A DNA stretch of 64,000 nucleotides from Branchiostoma lanceolatum (GCF_035083965.1 NC_089724.1:29625435-29689434), one strand, 5' to 3'. Counted from the first letter of the stretch, positions 1-24,184 are shown. Notes: generated by a model not told the origin, from the letters alone. Program-made: numbers and translations.

Positions 1-112
1 CGTGAGTGACCCCGAATAGAATGCACGTTCTATTCGATTACGTCACTTCGAACGTGATAGAATGTTGTTCGAATTCTAAAAAAGTCTGGAAATTTTGGGC
101 CCATATTTTACC

Positions 113-219
113 ATCGTGTATGTGACTATAGCGATTCCGCGAACTTAAAACAACGGCGAACACTCCATTTTCGCCTTCGTGGGAACAAAAAACCACGCGA
201 ACTTAGATGCATTTACAGT
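113..219. repeat. Truncated inverted-repeat element (ATTTACAGT family)
   Basis: This stretch resembles the right half of the complete element at 23969-24184: both carry a segment reading cgaacactccattttcgcc followed by a terminal tgcatttacagt. Only one end is present here. A more degraded relative, with similar alternating 'cgcgaa' and 'ccgcg' words, lies at about 13140-13385 in an intron of the lipoxygenase gene. Confidence 0.6.
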
Positions 220-1728
220 TTTTGTACTAACAATAAAGCTCTATATGAACATTTCTTTATTCTTTATTATTTGTTTGCCCGATGCAAACAAATAATAATC
301 AGTTGCATCATCGAAAAGTACATTACACTCTCTACTTCACTCAAGAAAGTCCAGATCATTTTGAGCCAGGTGTCACGGGCGAAACGACTAATCAGCATAC
401 ACCTGAGTGACGCATTTTGCGACAAGGAAACATAGCCTCCAATCCAGATCTAGAGTTAAGTCGACGATTCGACATCGCTGGTTTTTGCTGAAAAACGTCG
501 ATTTCTCATTGCTGTCATTTTCCTTACTAAGCAGTGTTGCGATAAGCTGTTAGAAACGGAAAGAAACCAGAAGATAGTGCGTAACCAGCAAAGTAATTCT
601 AAAACGCCAATCGAAGCCTATTATATAGGCTAGAGGAAACGATGTGCAGCGAAAATTAATTCATTGTCGGGAACTCATCCAAGTGAAGTGTTTGACCTGT
701 AATCTCTTATTCTCAGAGGCAACACTGGAATGCCTATGAAATATTTAATCAAAATCACATGTATTCAACCATCAAATATCAACACAAGACCGCATTGCAT
801 ATTGAGCGTAGGAAAATACTGGTGGTCCGAAAATGACATGTCGTTTTCAGACTCCGAGCTATCAAAGTTCACGTGAGGTCAATGACACTTTGAAACATTA
901 GCCTTAGGCTATGCAAACCCAGCGCAAATCGGGCATGAATTTTGTTTCGTGCCACGGAAAGGAAACGATTCAGAAAAAAAACAAGTTAATTGCCACTATG
1001 ACTACATCAGGTTACATATGTTTGCGATATTGTTTTTCGTTGACTGATTTCCGATTGAGGTGACAGAACACAGTACTAAGTGTTTCGCCTTCGGGGATTA
1101 AAATGGTTAAGGACCCGATGTTAGAATCTATATACTCATTAGATAAAATGTCCTTGACAGAAGCCAGCTTACAGCAGCGGACGGTAACACTTAGGCGAAA
1201 ATTTCTGCCGGCCTGACAAACATCGTAATCCAACTCATACAATCTCAAACCTGAGCTATTCCTCTACCATTCAGCAGTTTCCACCGCGTACAGAAGAATA
1301 TCTTCGGCTTTTTTTTAAGTACTGTGCCGCACTACTTTATACCCGTACTGCTATTGAGGGTCGCGGATGAATACTGCATGTGTTATGCGACCTTAAATCA
1401 AGTTTCAGGAAATAGATAAGTCACCGAAGAGCCATTTTGTCAGCTATTGGTAAGTTTTGTCTTTTCCTTTTTGTTTTATCCAGAAGACTGACATCTTCAG
1501 TTATTTACAGGGCCCGGGCACTTTCGTCGTACAACCATCATATGAGCTGAAATTGAGGGCATTCTTGGGATATATAGTCGTGCATTTGTCGTCCACAATT
1601 CAGCTGCCTTGTTGCTGAAAAGGCCACAATTGTAGATCCTTGTAGGTGGTTGGTTCTGACGTCGTCTGCAGCTATTCGAAAATTCTACATCAAAATCGTA
1701 CGACGGCCTACTACGAAAGTGACCGTTT
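220..1728. other. Non-coding stretch, nothing recognised
   Basis: Only short unconvincing reading frames occur on either strand, and none shows a protein family, a signal peptide or a splice-bounded exon that I can recognise. The sequence is AT-rich and has no obvious internal repeat. Distal regulatory DNA or old transposon debris are both possible. Confidence 0.5.
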
Positions 1729-2718
1729 TTAACCCTCAAACACCCGAGTGGGGTCATTTTTGACCCCAGGCTTGGATTTTGGCGTGCTATTTGAACATGT
1801 TTGATCTGAAAAAAAAATTCCTTCCGTGACTTTGTCAGTAGACATTTTATCTTACCTCTCATAATTTTCTAGGCAGATGAGCACAATACTGTTGACGTTA
1901 TATAGGAAAGTCTGTGTTGAGTCTGCTTGAGTCATTTTTGACCCCAGCAAAATAATGTACTGTTTTTGAGACCTGCCCTCTGTAATTCATGAACTACTTA
2001 ATGTATGACCACCAAATTTTCAGAGGATGATGCACATGTGAATTGGTATTACTATAACAAATTTCATGTCATAACGATGTAATATGGCGTCATTTTGACG
2101 TAGTTTTTCGAGATTCTATCCGCCATCTTGGATTTTGACGGATGACGTCATCAAATCAGCATAGAATATCAATGTTGAATCATAAAAGTTACATTGGATT
2201 GCATAAGATGATAACAATGTAAGAAAATACATTTGGCGTGTCAACAAAGCCTCGAAACGTCATTGTTTGAGCTGAAATTAGCGGATTTGTAAAATATGCC
2301 TGTCAAAACCCCGTTGCCATGGCAACACGAAAAACGATGAACTTACTTTATCACTTTGAAATTTTTGTTAATAAAATTCTATGAAAAGCCACCAAGTTTG
2401 GTGGCTCTTGCGTAAGTCGTTCATTAATTATGCAACATGAAATTTGGCGTGGGCCTCAAAAATCCTCTCCCGGTCTAGATAGGAATAGTTCAAGACATGG
2501 TCCTTCTAATCTTTTTGCATAAATTATGATAATGAACGGGACTTATTTATATTTAAAGATGTCAAAACATTCCTCTTACATTGATTAAGAAATGTATGGA
2601 TAACAATCAGTGAAAAAAGTGAAAACGGAGGTTTTACTGAACAAAACATTTTGGGGTCATTTTTGACCCCGCTCAGTCATTTTAGTCGCAAAAATAGGTT
2701 CGGGTGTTTGAGAGTTAA
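1729..2718. mobile_element. TTAA-flanked inverted-repeat element (piggyBac-like MITE)
   Basis: The element is bounded by TTAA at 1729-1732 and 2715-2718. Inside these are inverted ends, CCCTCAAACACCCGA on the left and its near-perfect reverse complement on the right. Each end is followed inward by the self-complementary block ggggtcatttttgacccc, which can form a hairpin. TTAA target duplication with ends starting CCC is characteristic of piggyBac transposons. No transposase frame is present, so this is a non-autonomous copy. About 2300-2490 holds a piece related to the second TTAA element at 21328-22245 (gttgccatggcaac and cggtctagatagg), so the interior may be composite. Confidence 0.75.
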
Positions 2719-2730
2719 GGACCTTTTGAC

Positions 2731-3013
2731 ACACGTATGGCTGTAACACGTACACAGGTGCACGTTTTAGGAACGTGCATGTTCAGTGAGAAACATTTAC
2801 AATATGTCACTCAAAAGGTTAATATCATTTGGCGAAGGTATGAGGTCGTACGTGGAACTCTAGTTAAAGATTTGTGTTGTGTTCTTTCACAACGTCCTTC
2901 GTCAGGTACTGCTCACAACACGGGTTTGTTTCTTTCCAACGTGCCATCAGTCTGTCTGCAATATGGTCGTGTGAAAGTACCTAAAACGTGTGTACATGTA
3001 ACAGCCATACGTT
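2731..3013. mobile_element. Short inverted-repeat element (MITE)
   Basis: The left end, beginning acgtatggctgtaacacgta, and the right end, finishing cagccatacgt, are reverse complements over roughly 38 bases, including the word ccttaaaacgt-like core cctaaaacgt. An open frame of about 100 codons runs through it but has no recognisable protein character. It sits almost directly beside the preceding TTAA element. Confidence 0.65.
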
Positions 3014-4276
3014 TCATAAAATCATTAACGATGCGGTTCACATTCGTCAACTTGTAAAGATTTTAAATTTGTCGGGTATGATTGTAAATGTGATGTGATA
3101 TGTTCACATTATTTACGTTAAATGTCTTGTTTGTCAGCTCTCATGAAACCGTGTACAATGAGAATTTCGAGCTGACATACAATCAGGAAACGGCATATGA
3201 TAAGCCCACAGAAAAGCCATACAGGAATGAAATCAAGCTCCGTGACGTTTCCTCGTGATATCACACTAATCCCTACAGGAGTCTCAGTGTTGTCTCTTTA
3301 TCACTGTCTGATCAATAAAAACAAGATCGACAACGTAAAAAGACGTTGCCATGGCGACGGCAACAGAGACTGTCTACTCCGTTAGTGTTTTCTTTTTTAA
3401 TACTCCACTCCACTGAATTGTAAAATTCTTCATTAAGCATTACCCTTTATTTTATTTTTAACCCTTCTCTTCGAGCTGATGAACTAAAAGTTGTACTAAG
3501 CCGTGTCCTATTCAGTTTTCTAAGCTATATTCAGTCAAGCCAAATGCACATATTGAAATATTTCCTGCTAACCTACGCCGGCTATAGGGAGAATAATTAC
3601 CAGGAGAGTTTGGCCATTATAGGTTTTCCCGTGGACTGACTCTCACAGTCAGTTATTGAACTTTCTTTGCCAAATTCTACGATCCGTACCCCCGTAGGAT
3701 AGTCTCGATCTCGTCAAGGCTACCGAACATCCACAACATTTCTGAGAATGTTCTCACTTCGCTATCACATGCCGTTTCTATTACACAGGTGGTTGGGTCC
3801 CGTGACTAATGAGTGAAGCACGACCCGAATTGATCGAACACTATATGAGAGTGAAGCACAAATACCATGTGTGCATCCTTGCATTATTGATTTCCATACT
3901 TCGTATACTTAAACGCAATGGTTAAATGTATATTTTTGTTGCGTCTAGACAACCCTTGTATAGGAAACATGACCTGTTCATACATTTACAATTGTACAAA
4001 GAAGCGAGATGAAGTTGACTCTACTGGATTAACTTAGCTTATCACTTTTGTCCATTGTGTATGTATAAACTATGCACTGTATATATTACATTGTATATGT
4101 CACAAACATGTTAATTAGGTCTGTTAGACGACCTGTACCTAGCCCCTCGGGGCACGAATGTACAATAAAGGTCTTCATTTATTATCCAGGTAGAGATCGG
4201 CCCCTTCAACGCAACTACAGCTACATAACTTAATTTCAAGGAAACATCTTGCAAAGCGGTGAATGTGCAAAGAAAG
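3014..4276. other. 5' flank of the receptor kinase gene
   Basis: No gene is recognised. A TATA-like run (gtatatatta) lies near 4079-4087, about 200 bases before the kinase start codon. It could be a promoter element, but it is equally compatible with the local AT richness. I see no splice acceptor that would clearly join an upstream exon to the kinase reading frame. Confidence 0.35.
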
Positions 4277-6946
4277 ATGACGTTTGTAAACTTTTGTGTC
4301 GTATTCCTGCTGGCCAGCCTTGTTCCATCCTCCCAGGGGAACCCAGACGCCGTGGTTTGGCATGAAAATGTCCCAATACGTGAGGATGCGCCCGTCGGCA
4401 ACACAGTCAAGCACCTGCGAGATTTTGTAACTACCAGCGTGGCTTTAACGGAAGAAGAAAACGACGTAGCATCGTGGTCTGTGAACATCACAAGCGGCAA
4501 CGATTTCGGACGGTTTGAGGTTGTTGTTGAGAACTTGACGATAATCGTTGCAGCACCGCTGGATTATGAGTTCTACCCGCGGTACAACCTGTCCCTGGAG
4601 CTGAGAAATACTGGAGACAATAGAGTTTGGTTCGTGAAACTCGCCATACTGGTCATGGACGTGTCGGGATACCCGCCGTACTACAACAAACTGTGTGAAA
4701 CACCAGTCATACCTGCTAATGAGACTACAAATGACTACATTGTATGGAGCAGTAGTAAAGGAGTTTACGATGTCGCAGTTAATGGTGAGCTCATTCACCA
4801 GTACGACGACTTTTTTCCTGATTGGCGTACCGACCCCCATGATGCTACTATGAAAGACTGCTCCCTTCGATTGTGTGTCGGATTCATCCATCCATTGAGA
4901 GATTTACATGTGTTCCGCCCAGCGCTTAAGTCGCCCGAGCATCAAGGCAGAATCGAGTTTCAATGTCGCGACGGACAGAAAAGTAAGGGGAAGGTTACAA
5001 TTTTGGACACTTCACTCAACGATACGTTATTGTTGCCGGAGTGGGCACTGGGTGGTCACTGCGCCACGGCAGAAGGTGTCAGTGATGTTTTACTGATAGA
5101 TTTAAATGAAGCACGGTCAACCTCGTCCTATCGGGTACGATGTGGCGCTAACGTCTTATTGCACTCAAGCATGTTGTTCTTGGAGTTCATATTCCAGCAC
5201 GACGTTACAGGATGTCCAGAGGGCAGGTACGGTTTTTACTGTGACAGGAACTGTGTTTGCAAGAACGAGGCCCGTTGTCACGGCTTTAACGGTGCCTGTG
5301 AGTGCCGTCCGGGCTGGAGAGGAAGGGCCTGTGATATTCCCTGGCCTGAGGTCGTCATCATCGCGTCACCTGGCGATTCAGTTGTGAAGTACATCGGTAC
5401 CAATCTAACTTTGACCTGCGTGGCTCCACACATCCAAGTAGCAAATATGACGTGGGTTTATCAATCAGAAATCAATTTTAATGACACAAAAATGATCGAA
5501 AGAGGGGCAGTACAGAACAGTTCTATTTACTTTCAGCCGATCTCAGAATCAGCCAATGGTGATTATACTTGTGTGGTAAAAGCTACAGATGGTGAACAAA
5601 TGAATGCAACTTTTGTCCTCAACGGCACCAAATGTCCACCCAACTATCATGGAAAATATTGCAGCCAAGTGTGTGATTGTCAGTACGGAGGGACTTGTGA
5701 CAGGTGGGAGGGTTGTTTGTGTCCTACCGGTCGTCATGGAGGCAAGTGTGACAGCTGCGCACCTGGCAACTTCGGTTTGAACTGCAGCAAGAACTGTAAC
5801 TGTCAAAACAACGCCATGTGTGATCCAGTCAATGGCACCTGTATCTGTGTAGAGGGGCAGTCAGGTGAATTTTGCAAGAACGACGTCCCCAAACCTGAGA
5901 ATAACCAAGTAGTTGTTAAAGTCTTGGCGTCCGTTCTTCCTGCTATGGTTATAGTTGGTTGCATCATAATTGTGACCCTGGTAAAAAAGGGTGGGTACAA
6001 AACAGTGAACACAGAGGTGGACATAGAAATAGAGACCCTCTCATCATGGGAAATAGACAAACAGGACATTCGTTTCGAACACATGATCGGTGAGGGAGAG
6101 TTCGGACATGTCGTGCGGGGAAGACTGCGCGTGCCCCAAGGCTACGAGGTTTTGGTGGCCGCTAAAAGTATCCGGCCTGACCGCATGACAGCGTCGGCTG
6201 TCCGGGACTTTAGTCGCGAGATGGACATCCTTGCAAGGATTCACGAAGACAAGGAGGGACATCCGAACGTCGTGAAGTTTTATGGATTTCTAACCAAATC
6301 GGAGCCACAGTACATTGTTGTGGAGTACGCGACTAATGAAGAACTGCGCCGGTACCTGTGGACTTTGAGAGAAGAGTACAAGGTCACAGGGCACAGGAAG
6401 CTGTTAGAACGACTTGATTTTGCTTCTGGCGTGGCCAGTGGGTTATCGGAGCTGGCACGTCTGAAGATCGTGCACCGGGACATCGCAGCTCGTAATGTCG
6501 TCATCAGCGACAGGAAGGTGGCCAAGATCGCGGATTTCGGACTGTCGCGTGACGTTTACATGTCGTCGGCGTACGAACACACCAACCAGGGCGGGGAGGA
6601 GGAACTGTTGCCGCTGAAGTGGATGGCCGTGGAGTCGTTACGGGACGGGGTGTACACGTGTGAGAGTGACGTGTGGTCGTACGGCGTGCTGCTGTGGGAG
6701 ATCGCAAGCTTTGGAGAGGAGCCGCGCTATGCTGGAGGCCCGATGCACCCCGACGTCTGCACACTGTTGGAACTACTGAAGAAAGGGGTCCGTCTACAGC
6801 AGCCAGAGAACTGTCCGCTCTCGGTGTACAAAATCATCAGGTCCTGCTGGATAGTGGATCCATCGAAGCGGCCGACGCCCGAAGGACTGTTGCAAAAGAT
6901 AGACCAGTTGATGCCACAGAGGCATTTTGCTCAGTCTGTACCATAG
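4277..6946 (+). CDS. Intronless receptor tyrosine kinase with cadherin-like, EGF and Ig ectodomain
   Basis: One uninterrupted frame of 889 residues. The first ATG is taken at 4277 because it opens a good signal peptide (MTFVNFCVVFLLASLVPSSQ); the open frame also extends a few codons upstream without an ATG. Residues about 22-133 look like a degenerate cadherin repeat (REDAPVGNTV, APLDYE, ending VMDVSGYPP). Next come a cysteine-containing region, an EGF-like module (312-353), an Ig domain (about 357-448, LTCVA...DYTCVV), two or three EGF modules (450-535), one membrane helix (about 545-570) and a tyrosine kinase domain (600-884). Kinase landmarks: GEGEFG loop near 605, catalytic Lys630, HRDIAARN from 733, DFG from 753, and a WMAVESL substrate loop typical of tyrosine kinases. 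All key residues are present, so it should be active. The EGF/Ig order recalls Tie receptors and the cadherin-like start recalls RET; it does not match either. Lack of introns suggests a retrocopy origin. Confidence 0.9.
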   Translation: MTFVNFCVVFLLASLVPSSQGNPDAVVWHENVPIREDAPVGNTVKHLRDFVTTSVALTEEENDVASWSVNITSGNDFGRFEVVVENLTIIVAAPLDYEFYPRYNLSLELRNTGDNRVWFVKLAILVMDVSGYPPYYNKLCETPVIPANETTNDYIVWSSSKGVYDVAVNGELIHQYDDFFPDWRTDPHDATMKDCSLRLCVGFIHPLRDLHVFRPALKSPEHQGRIEFQCRDGQKSKGKVTILDTSLNDTLLLPEWALGGHCATAEGVSDVLLIDLNEARSTSSYRVRCGANVLLHSSMLFLEFIFQHDVTGCPEGRYGFYCDRNCVCKNEARCHGFNGACECRPGWRGRACDIPWPEVVIIASPGDSVVKYIGTNLTLTCVAPHIQVANMTWVYQSEINFNDTKMIERGAVQNSSIYFQPISESANGDYTCVVKATDGEQMNATFVLNGTKCPPNYHGKYCSQVCDCQYGGTCDRWEGCLCPTGRHGGKCDSCAPGNFGLNCSKNCNCQNNAMCDPVNGTCICVEGQSGEFCKNDVPKPENNQVVVKVLASVLPAMVIVGCIIIVTLVKKGGYKTVNTEVDIEIETLSSWEIDKQDIRFEHMIGEGEFGHVVRGRLRVPQGYEVLVAAKSIRPDRMTASAVRDFSREMDILARIHEDKEGHPNVVKFYGFLTKSEPQYIVVEYATNEELRRYLWTLREEYKVTGHRKLLERLDFASGVASGLSELARLKIVHRDIAARNVVISDRKVAKIADFGLSRDVYMSSAYEHTNQGGEEELLPLKWMAVESLRDGVYTCESDVWSYGVLLWEIASFGEEPRYAGGPMHPDVCTLLELLKKGVRLQQPENCPLSVYKIIRSCWIVDPSKRPTPEGLLQKIDQLMPQRHFAQSVP

Positions 6947-7864
6947 CATTTAAAGGCAATGAATGTTTTTTAATAGGCATTGTTGTGTAGCAATTACCTT
7001 ATAGTTTCACGTGCTCATGGACTGGTACTGGGTTTTATGGTCAATCGACTTTTCTTTGTAGTATATACATGTCAACAATTACATATCCCCTAATTCGTTG
7101 AATATTAGGATTTGGACACAATACATCCAAACACATTTCGTATCATCAAAACAAGTAGAAGTGATAGATTTATCGATTGGAAACAATAACTAGTCCATAA
7201 TGTTATTTACTTCAGTTTATAAGGTATTCCATATCAAAATGCTTTGATCGCGTGATTGATTGATTAAAATTTAAAGACAAAAATACGAAGCATTTTCATT
7301 TCTCATTTATGAGAAAGAAGACGATCAATATCTTATAATCTGCTGTTTTCTTTGATTTGAAATATATTTGGGCAATGTGTTACCGTTGTTTTGCTATACA
7401 CATAAGTTTTACAAGAGGGTAGGTAAAGAAATCTTTAGTTTAATACAAAAAAAACAATAAATACTTGTATCTTTTCACCACCATTAACACCTAATACTTG
7501 ACAGAATTGTCCGAATGTACATGTTTGATAGTAAATTGACAAGCATTCATCTGTAAGTTTGTTTAGATTTAGCCTTGTGAGAAAAAGAAAGACACAAGCA
7601 AATTATTCGATAACATATGAATACAAACGTCGTCTGTACAGTTTGCATGCCTAAACTTCACATGTAAGGGGGGCCGGAGTTGGGGGTGCTCGTCAAATTA
7701 TAATGTTTAATGATAGCTTTGTCAATACCTATTGCTTATTTCATTCCATACATGTTACATGCCTACAGATTCTTATAGATTCTTGCTATGTTTTATCTGG
7801 TTAGATGTGACTGTAATGATCTCAATGTTGTTTACCACTTTCGAGGAATATACGATCAGATTAT
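6947..7864. other. Space between kinase and lipoxygenase 3' ends
   Basis: The two genes converge here. An AATAAA at 7456-7461 on the + strand, about 510 bases after the kinase stop, is a candidate polyadenylation signal. No other coding or repeat feature is recognised; the sequence is AT-rich. Confidence 0.35.
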
Positions 7865-20147
<12,283 letters not shown>

Positions 20148-21327
20148 CTATTGGTTGAAGGTCCGTATTAAGCGCAAGCGTAGATGTCTACAACTACATA
20201 TACTTGCTTGCTAAAAACTAATTGGAAAATGCAATTTTCTTGGGTGTTATAGGTGTGGGTTTTTCCTTCTTATCTTGTTGAACAGCTATGTGTCCGACAC
20301 GATGTAGAACAGTGCTGTTTGTCCATTGTCAATTTGAATTGTCCTTAGACTAAAAGTAAGGAAGGTGAATTACTTTGTCTAATGACCTTGTAATAAGGTT
20401 TAAAAGAAGATCAATTGCACAAAATATATAAATTTAGATGCATGAGACAAACCGTCATCGCTTGCAGTTAATATAATAGATTGATAAAAGATATAACAAT
20501 ATATTTGATAACACTAGCCATAATATACTAGCCATAATTTCAACTTGTCTTCTTTTGAAGTTAGTTTTCTGATACAATTACAAAGCCGGAGAATTTTTCA
20601 TCCTAAAATTTAGCACATCAGCATACTAGTTTATGATTTATATCACCTCTACGTTTGCCTCACCCCCTGTACACTGTGCACCCATGGTTGCTAGGTCTGT
20701 TGCTAGGTTGGTCCTGTGGAACAACAATACCTGTCATTCTGGCGCACAAAGTCTGTATATAAACAAAACTGGCAAATGTACAATGTATGTTTACAACAGT
20801 TCATTTCCTTATATGTCATTGAAACAAACAAAAAATGACAGAAAATGCTGATACTAAAGCATACATGTTATTATGAAGGTCTGAATGTCTATTCGCGTAA
20901 TGCATAGCGAGCTATCAAGCGTAACACACTAGTTTTGTATAGTAGGTACAAACTGCGTAAGACCGGACTGTAAGGTTTGTTTCACTCACACTTGGATGAA
21001 ACCGTACTCATATCGATAGAACAATTTTTTTTGCATTGAAATCAAGACATTATCAAACAATCTGTGTCTTAGTGAATTTGTAAATATTGCTCTTCAATTG
21101 GCCACAAGGAGGTCATTTAATTTCTAGTTAAAACGTTGCAAAAATATATTTTACCTACTTCTGAAACAATTCTACCAGCTAAGTCATGAAACCCACATGT
21201 CACAGAATAAAAGTCTCGCTCATTTAACAAGCTAGCGTTAATTATCATGCGTTAGGATCAGGTATAAGAACTAGTTTGTAATGTTACTGAGTGTATTGTT
21301 AGTGTATTGTCATATCATTTCATAATC

Positions 21328-22245
21328 TTAACCCTATCTAGACCGGGGGGGGGGCTAAAAGTGCCCGCGCCAACTTTGACATCGTATAACTGCCAAATGA
21401 CGTATGGTACGACAACCAAACTTGGTGACTTTTCCTAAAATTTAGTTGGCAACAATATTATGATAAAAATATAAGTTTATCATTTTTCGTGTTGCCATGG
21501 CAACGGGTTTCTGAAGAGGCATTTTATGCAAATTTCACTACTTTCGATTAAAACATAGTTGTTTCCAATGTTTTCTTGCTCAACCACACTAGTTTCATAC
21601 ATGTGTAACATTATATGTATTTTAATGTAACTCTCATGATTCAATATTAATAAATTATGCTAATTTGATGACGTCATCGCTCAAAATCCAAGATGGCGGA
21701 CAAAATCATTATTTTCGGTATAAACAGGCTTTTTCGCCTTTAAATTCGTCACAACCTGGAATTTTCTTAACCAGAAACATTCAGATTAATGTTTTTTTGT
21801 CTATTTTGACTGTTATTTGGGGTCATAAATGGAAAAAAAAGTATTTTTAAAAATTTCAAAATGGCCAATCCAAGATGGCGGATCCCAGGGGTCGCTAACA
21901 ACACATGACGTCATCGTTAGACGTTATTTTGACGTCAACTTCGTCACCACTGACGTCAAATGTCTTGGCATACCTTTAAATCAATAATGCGCACTATTTT
22001 GTCAAATGCGCTTAGATATTATGGGAATTCCGTATTTAGCCAATAAAATAACATCAATGACGTCATAATTGCGTCATATTACGTCATAACGTCACCAAAA
22101 TTACAGGAATTATAAAACTTTACGTGAACATCACTCCAATTTGGTGATGATATGGCATACCGTTCGGAAGTTATGATGGGGGGGTCGAAAGAGCCCCCCC
22201 CCCGGTCCAGGAAGTCTAAAAAAAGCCCGGTATAGATAGGGTTAA
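21328..22245. mobile_element. TTAA-flanked inverted-repeat element (piggyBac-like MITE)
   Basis: Bounded by TTAA at 21328-21331 and 22242-22245. Left end CCCTATCTAGACCGGG matches the reverse complement of the right end (cccggtatagataggg) at 15 of 16 positions. No transposase frame is present. The interior has many gacgtca words and tccaagatggcgga blocks. Related pieces occur at 2300-2490, 9515-9711 and about 35755-35850. Confidence 0.75.
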
Positions 22246-22297
22246 TGTGACATATGCTGACACTTCGATGGTTACAGTTACCCAAGCAAACAGTTTC

Positions 22298-22360
22298 GCA
22301 CAAACACACGCTCACACACACACACACACACACGCGCACACACTCACACACACACACACG

Positions 22361-22395
<35 letters not shown>

Positions 22396-22454
22396 GTACA
22401 CACACACATACAAACACACACACACGCTCTCTCTCGCTCTTTCTCTCCCTCTCC

Positions 22455-22512
<58 letters not shown>
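22298..22512. repeat. CA/CT microsatellite
   Basis: (CA)n, then (CT)n, then (CA)n, immediately after the TTAA element. Reading frames through it are artefacts. Confidence 0.95.
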
Positions 22513-22516
<4 letters not shown>

Positions 22517-22734
22517 TTATGATTTAACATTGATATGCAAATTCACTTCTTGTTTATTTATATTTGAGTTTGGGTCATTGTTTTGATTCTTCATCATTAT
22601 GTTTTGGCTAAATATTTCTAATCTATTACGTTATCGTTATTTCATTTATTATCTAACTCAGGATTTCTGCTTGTTGAATTAGTTATATTTTTAAGTTAAT
22701 TCCTGTATTATTTGTTATTATTTGAATTTTTATT

Positions 22735-22843
22735 GTTGCTATGTACTATTATGTAAGGGGTTGAACCCCCCAGGACTCGTTGAAAAACGCCGCCAGGCGA
22801 TACTGTATTCCTGGATAAATAAATAAACAAACAAACAAACAAA

Positions 22844-22881
<38 letters not shown>

Positions 22882-22891
22882 CACAGACATA
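22735..22891 (+). mobile_element. LINE-like 3' tail and AAAC/CA repeat
   Basis: The sequence gaaaaacgccgccaggcgat then ttcctggataaataaataaa, running into (AAAC)n and (CA)n, resembles the 3' end of non-LTR elements that finish in a short tandem repeat. A related phrase (gaaacgccgccaagcggtaa) occurs near 24596. No protein part is seen, so the assignment is tentative. Confidence 0.4.
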
Positions 22892-23487
22892 CAGCACCGA
22901 ATACATATTAACCTTCATGGTGAAGATAATGACACAAGAGTAAATACACTAGTATCTAAGCAGCGTAGCTGGTGCGTAACGTCCTTGGCCCGTATACCAG
23001 CTTTACAGATACGAATACATATGTAGTACAGAAGAACGACTGTATTTACCAAATAATAAACGAACAAAACATGAAGATCGTACCTGGCTGTGTTCTATTT
23101 TACAGACTATGAATGTATTGTCCGCGCTCGGTCTCCAATCAGCAATGCCCGCTGTGTCCCGTTGACTGTTCTTCTCTTTTTGACTCCTTGAAGTCGTCCT
23201 TTATTTACTCAAACACAAAAAGTGAACACCATGGCTCACATGGACACACCCATTGTTATGACCTTCGGTGCCAAGGTAACGGCGTGTTTGCATAAATTAT
23301 GTATGGCTGCGTTGAGAAAATTGGCCATAGATTGGTATCTACTGCCTACACCTAAAAGTATGTCCTGTCAATTGAAAAAAGGACATTTAGACAAAGGGTG
23401 CTGTCGTCCGTACCGTACCGGTGTCAAGCAAAATTCATGAGCTTGCCAAATACGTGAAAGGCCAGAGCTCCAGAGCAAAACACTTGG

Positions 23488-23514
23488 GTGGGTGGGGGGG
23501 GGGGGGGTGGGGGT
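23488..23514 (+). repeat. Poly-G tract
   Basis: A run of G interrupted by single T residues. It has four or more G tracts and could form a G-quadruplex; it is equally a simple repeat prone to sequencing error. Confidence 0.8.
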
Positions 23515-23702
23515 GTCAGTATACGTGAGAGGAGCACTCTAAGTGCAAAACACTCGTTGGACGTGGTAATAGTCAAGCAAAAGTCTAACCATACGCCTAA
23601 CCATACCTCTTGCCCACGAACTCTAGTATTTCGCAGCTCAAGGATTTGGCTCTACACCGGGGGTGATATGAGGTCAACACATATTTGCGCGGTATAGTAT
23701 TT

Positions 23703-23900
23703 TTCGTGTTGGCGTAACGGTTAGGGTGTTCGGCCAAGACCCCCCAAAGAACCTGGGTTCGAATCCCCTATATATGCTACCGATATTTTCCCCTTGGGAA
23801 AAGTATTTTACACGACTTTACACAACTCCATCCAGGTGTATAGATGGGTGAAGGCCCCGGACTTGTGAACAGTTCTTGTCTCGGCCATGCTTGACGAAAG
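23703..23900 (+). mobile_element. tRNA-derived SINE
   Basis: The head (gttggcgtaacggttagggt) resembles a tRNA A box and is followed by a B box (gggttcgaatccc). The body continues with ccttgggaaaagtattttac and acaactccatccaggtgtat, shared with copies at 26695-26845, 32588-32905, 33350-33685 and 63446-63770. It is not a functional tRNA: the cloverleaf cannot be closed. Confidence 0.75.
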
Positions 23901-23968
23901 CTAAGCCTACCTGTTCTACGGGTTGGTTAGGGCGGTACTCGGTCTGACAGGAGAGGGTTGGGCATAGT

Positions 23969-24184
23969 ACTGTAAATGCAGAAATGTTCGCGGTGCCGGT
24001 GGTTTTATGTCCGCGGTTTTCGTGGCGACGGTTTCACCGCGAACTTCAAACCACCGCGAATATTTTGTCCAATACTGTAGCAGTATGTGAATATAGCGCT
24101 GCCGCAAACTCGAAACCACCGCGAACACTCCATTTTCGCCTTAGCGCGACCTGAAAACCGCGCGAACCTCGATGCATTTACAGT
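23969..24184. mobile_element. MITE, ATTTACAGT family (complete copy)
   Basis: Perfect 13-bp terminal inverted repeats, tactgtaaatgca and tgcatttacagta. The interior is full of cgcgaac/gttcgcg words, so the whole element can fold on itself. A half copy occurs at 113-219. Confidence 0.8.

Noticed and set aside
4111-4891. Minus-strand frames over the kinase gene start
   Set aside because: Antisense shadows of the kinase ectodomain.
20633-20760. ATGGGTGCACAG on the minus strand as the lipoxygenase first exon
   Set aside because: Its donor would leave phase 1, which does not fit the phase 0 entry at 20147.
22079-22586. Frames over 90 codons on both strands in the CA/CT repeat
   Set aside because: Microsatellite translation, present in several registers at once.
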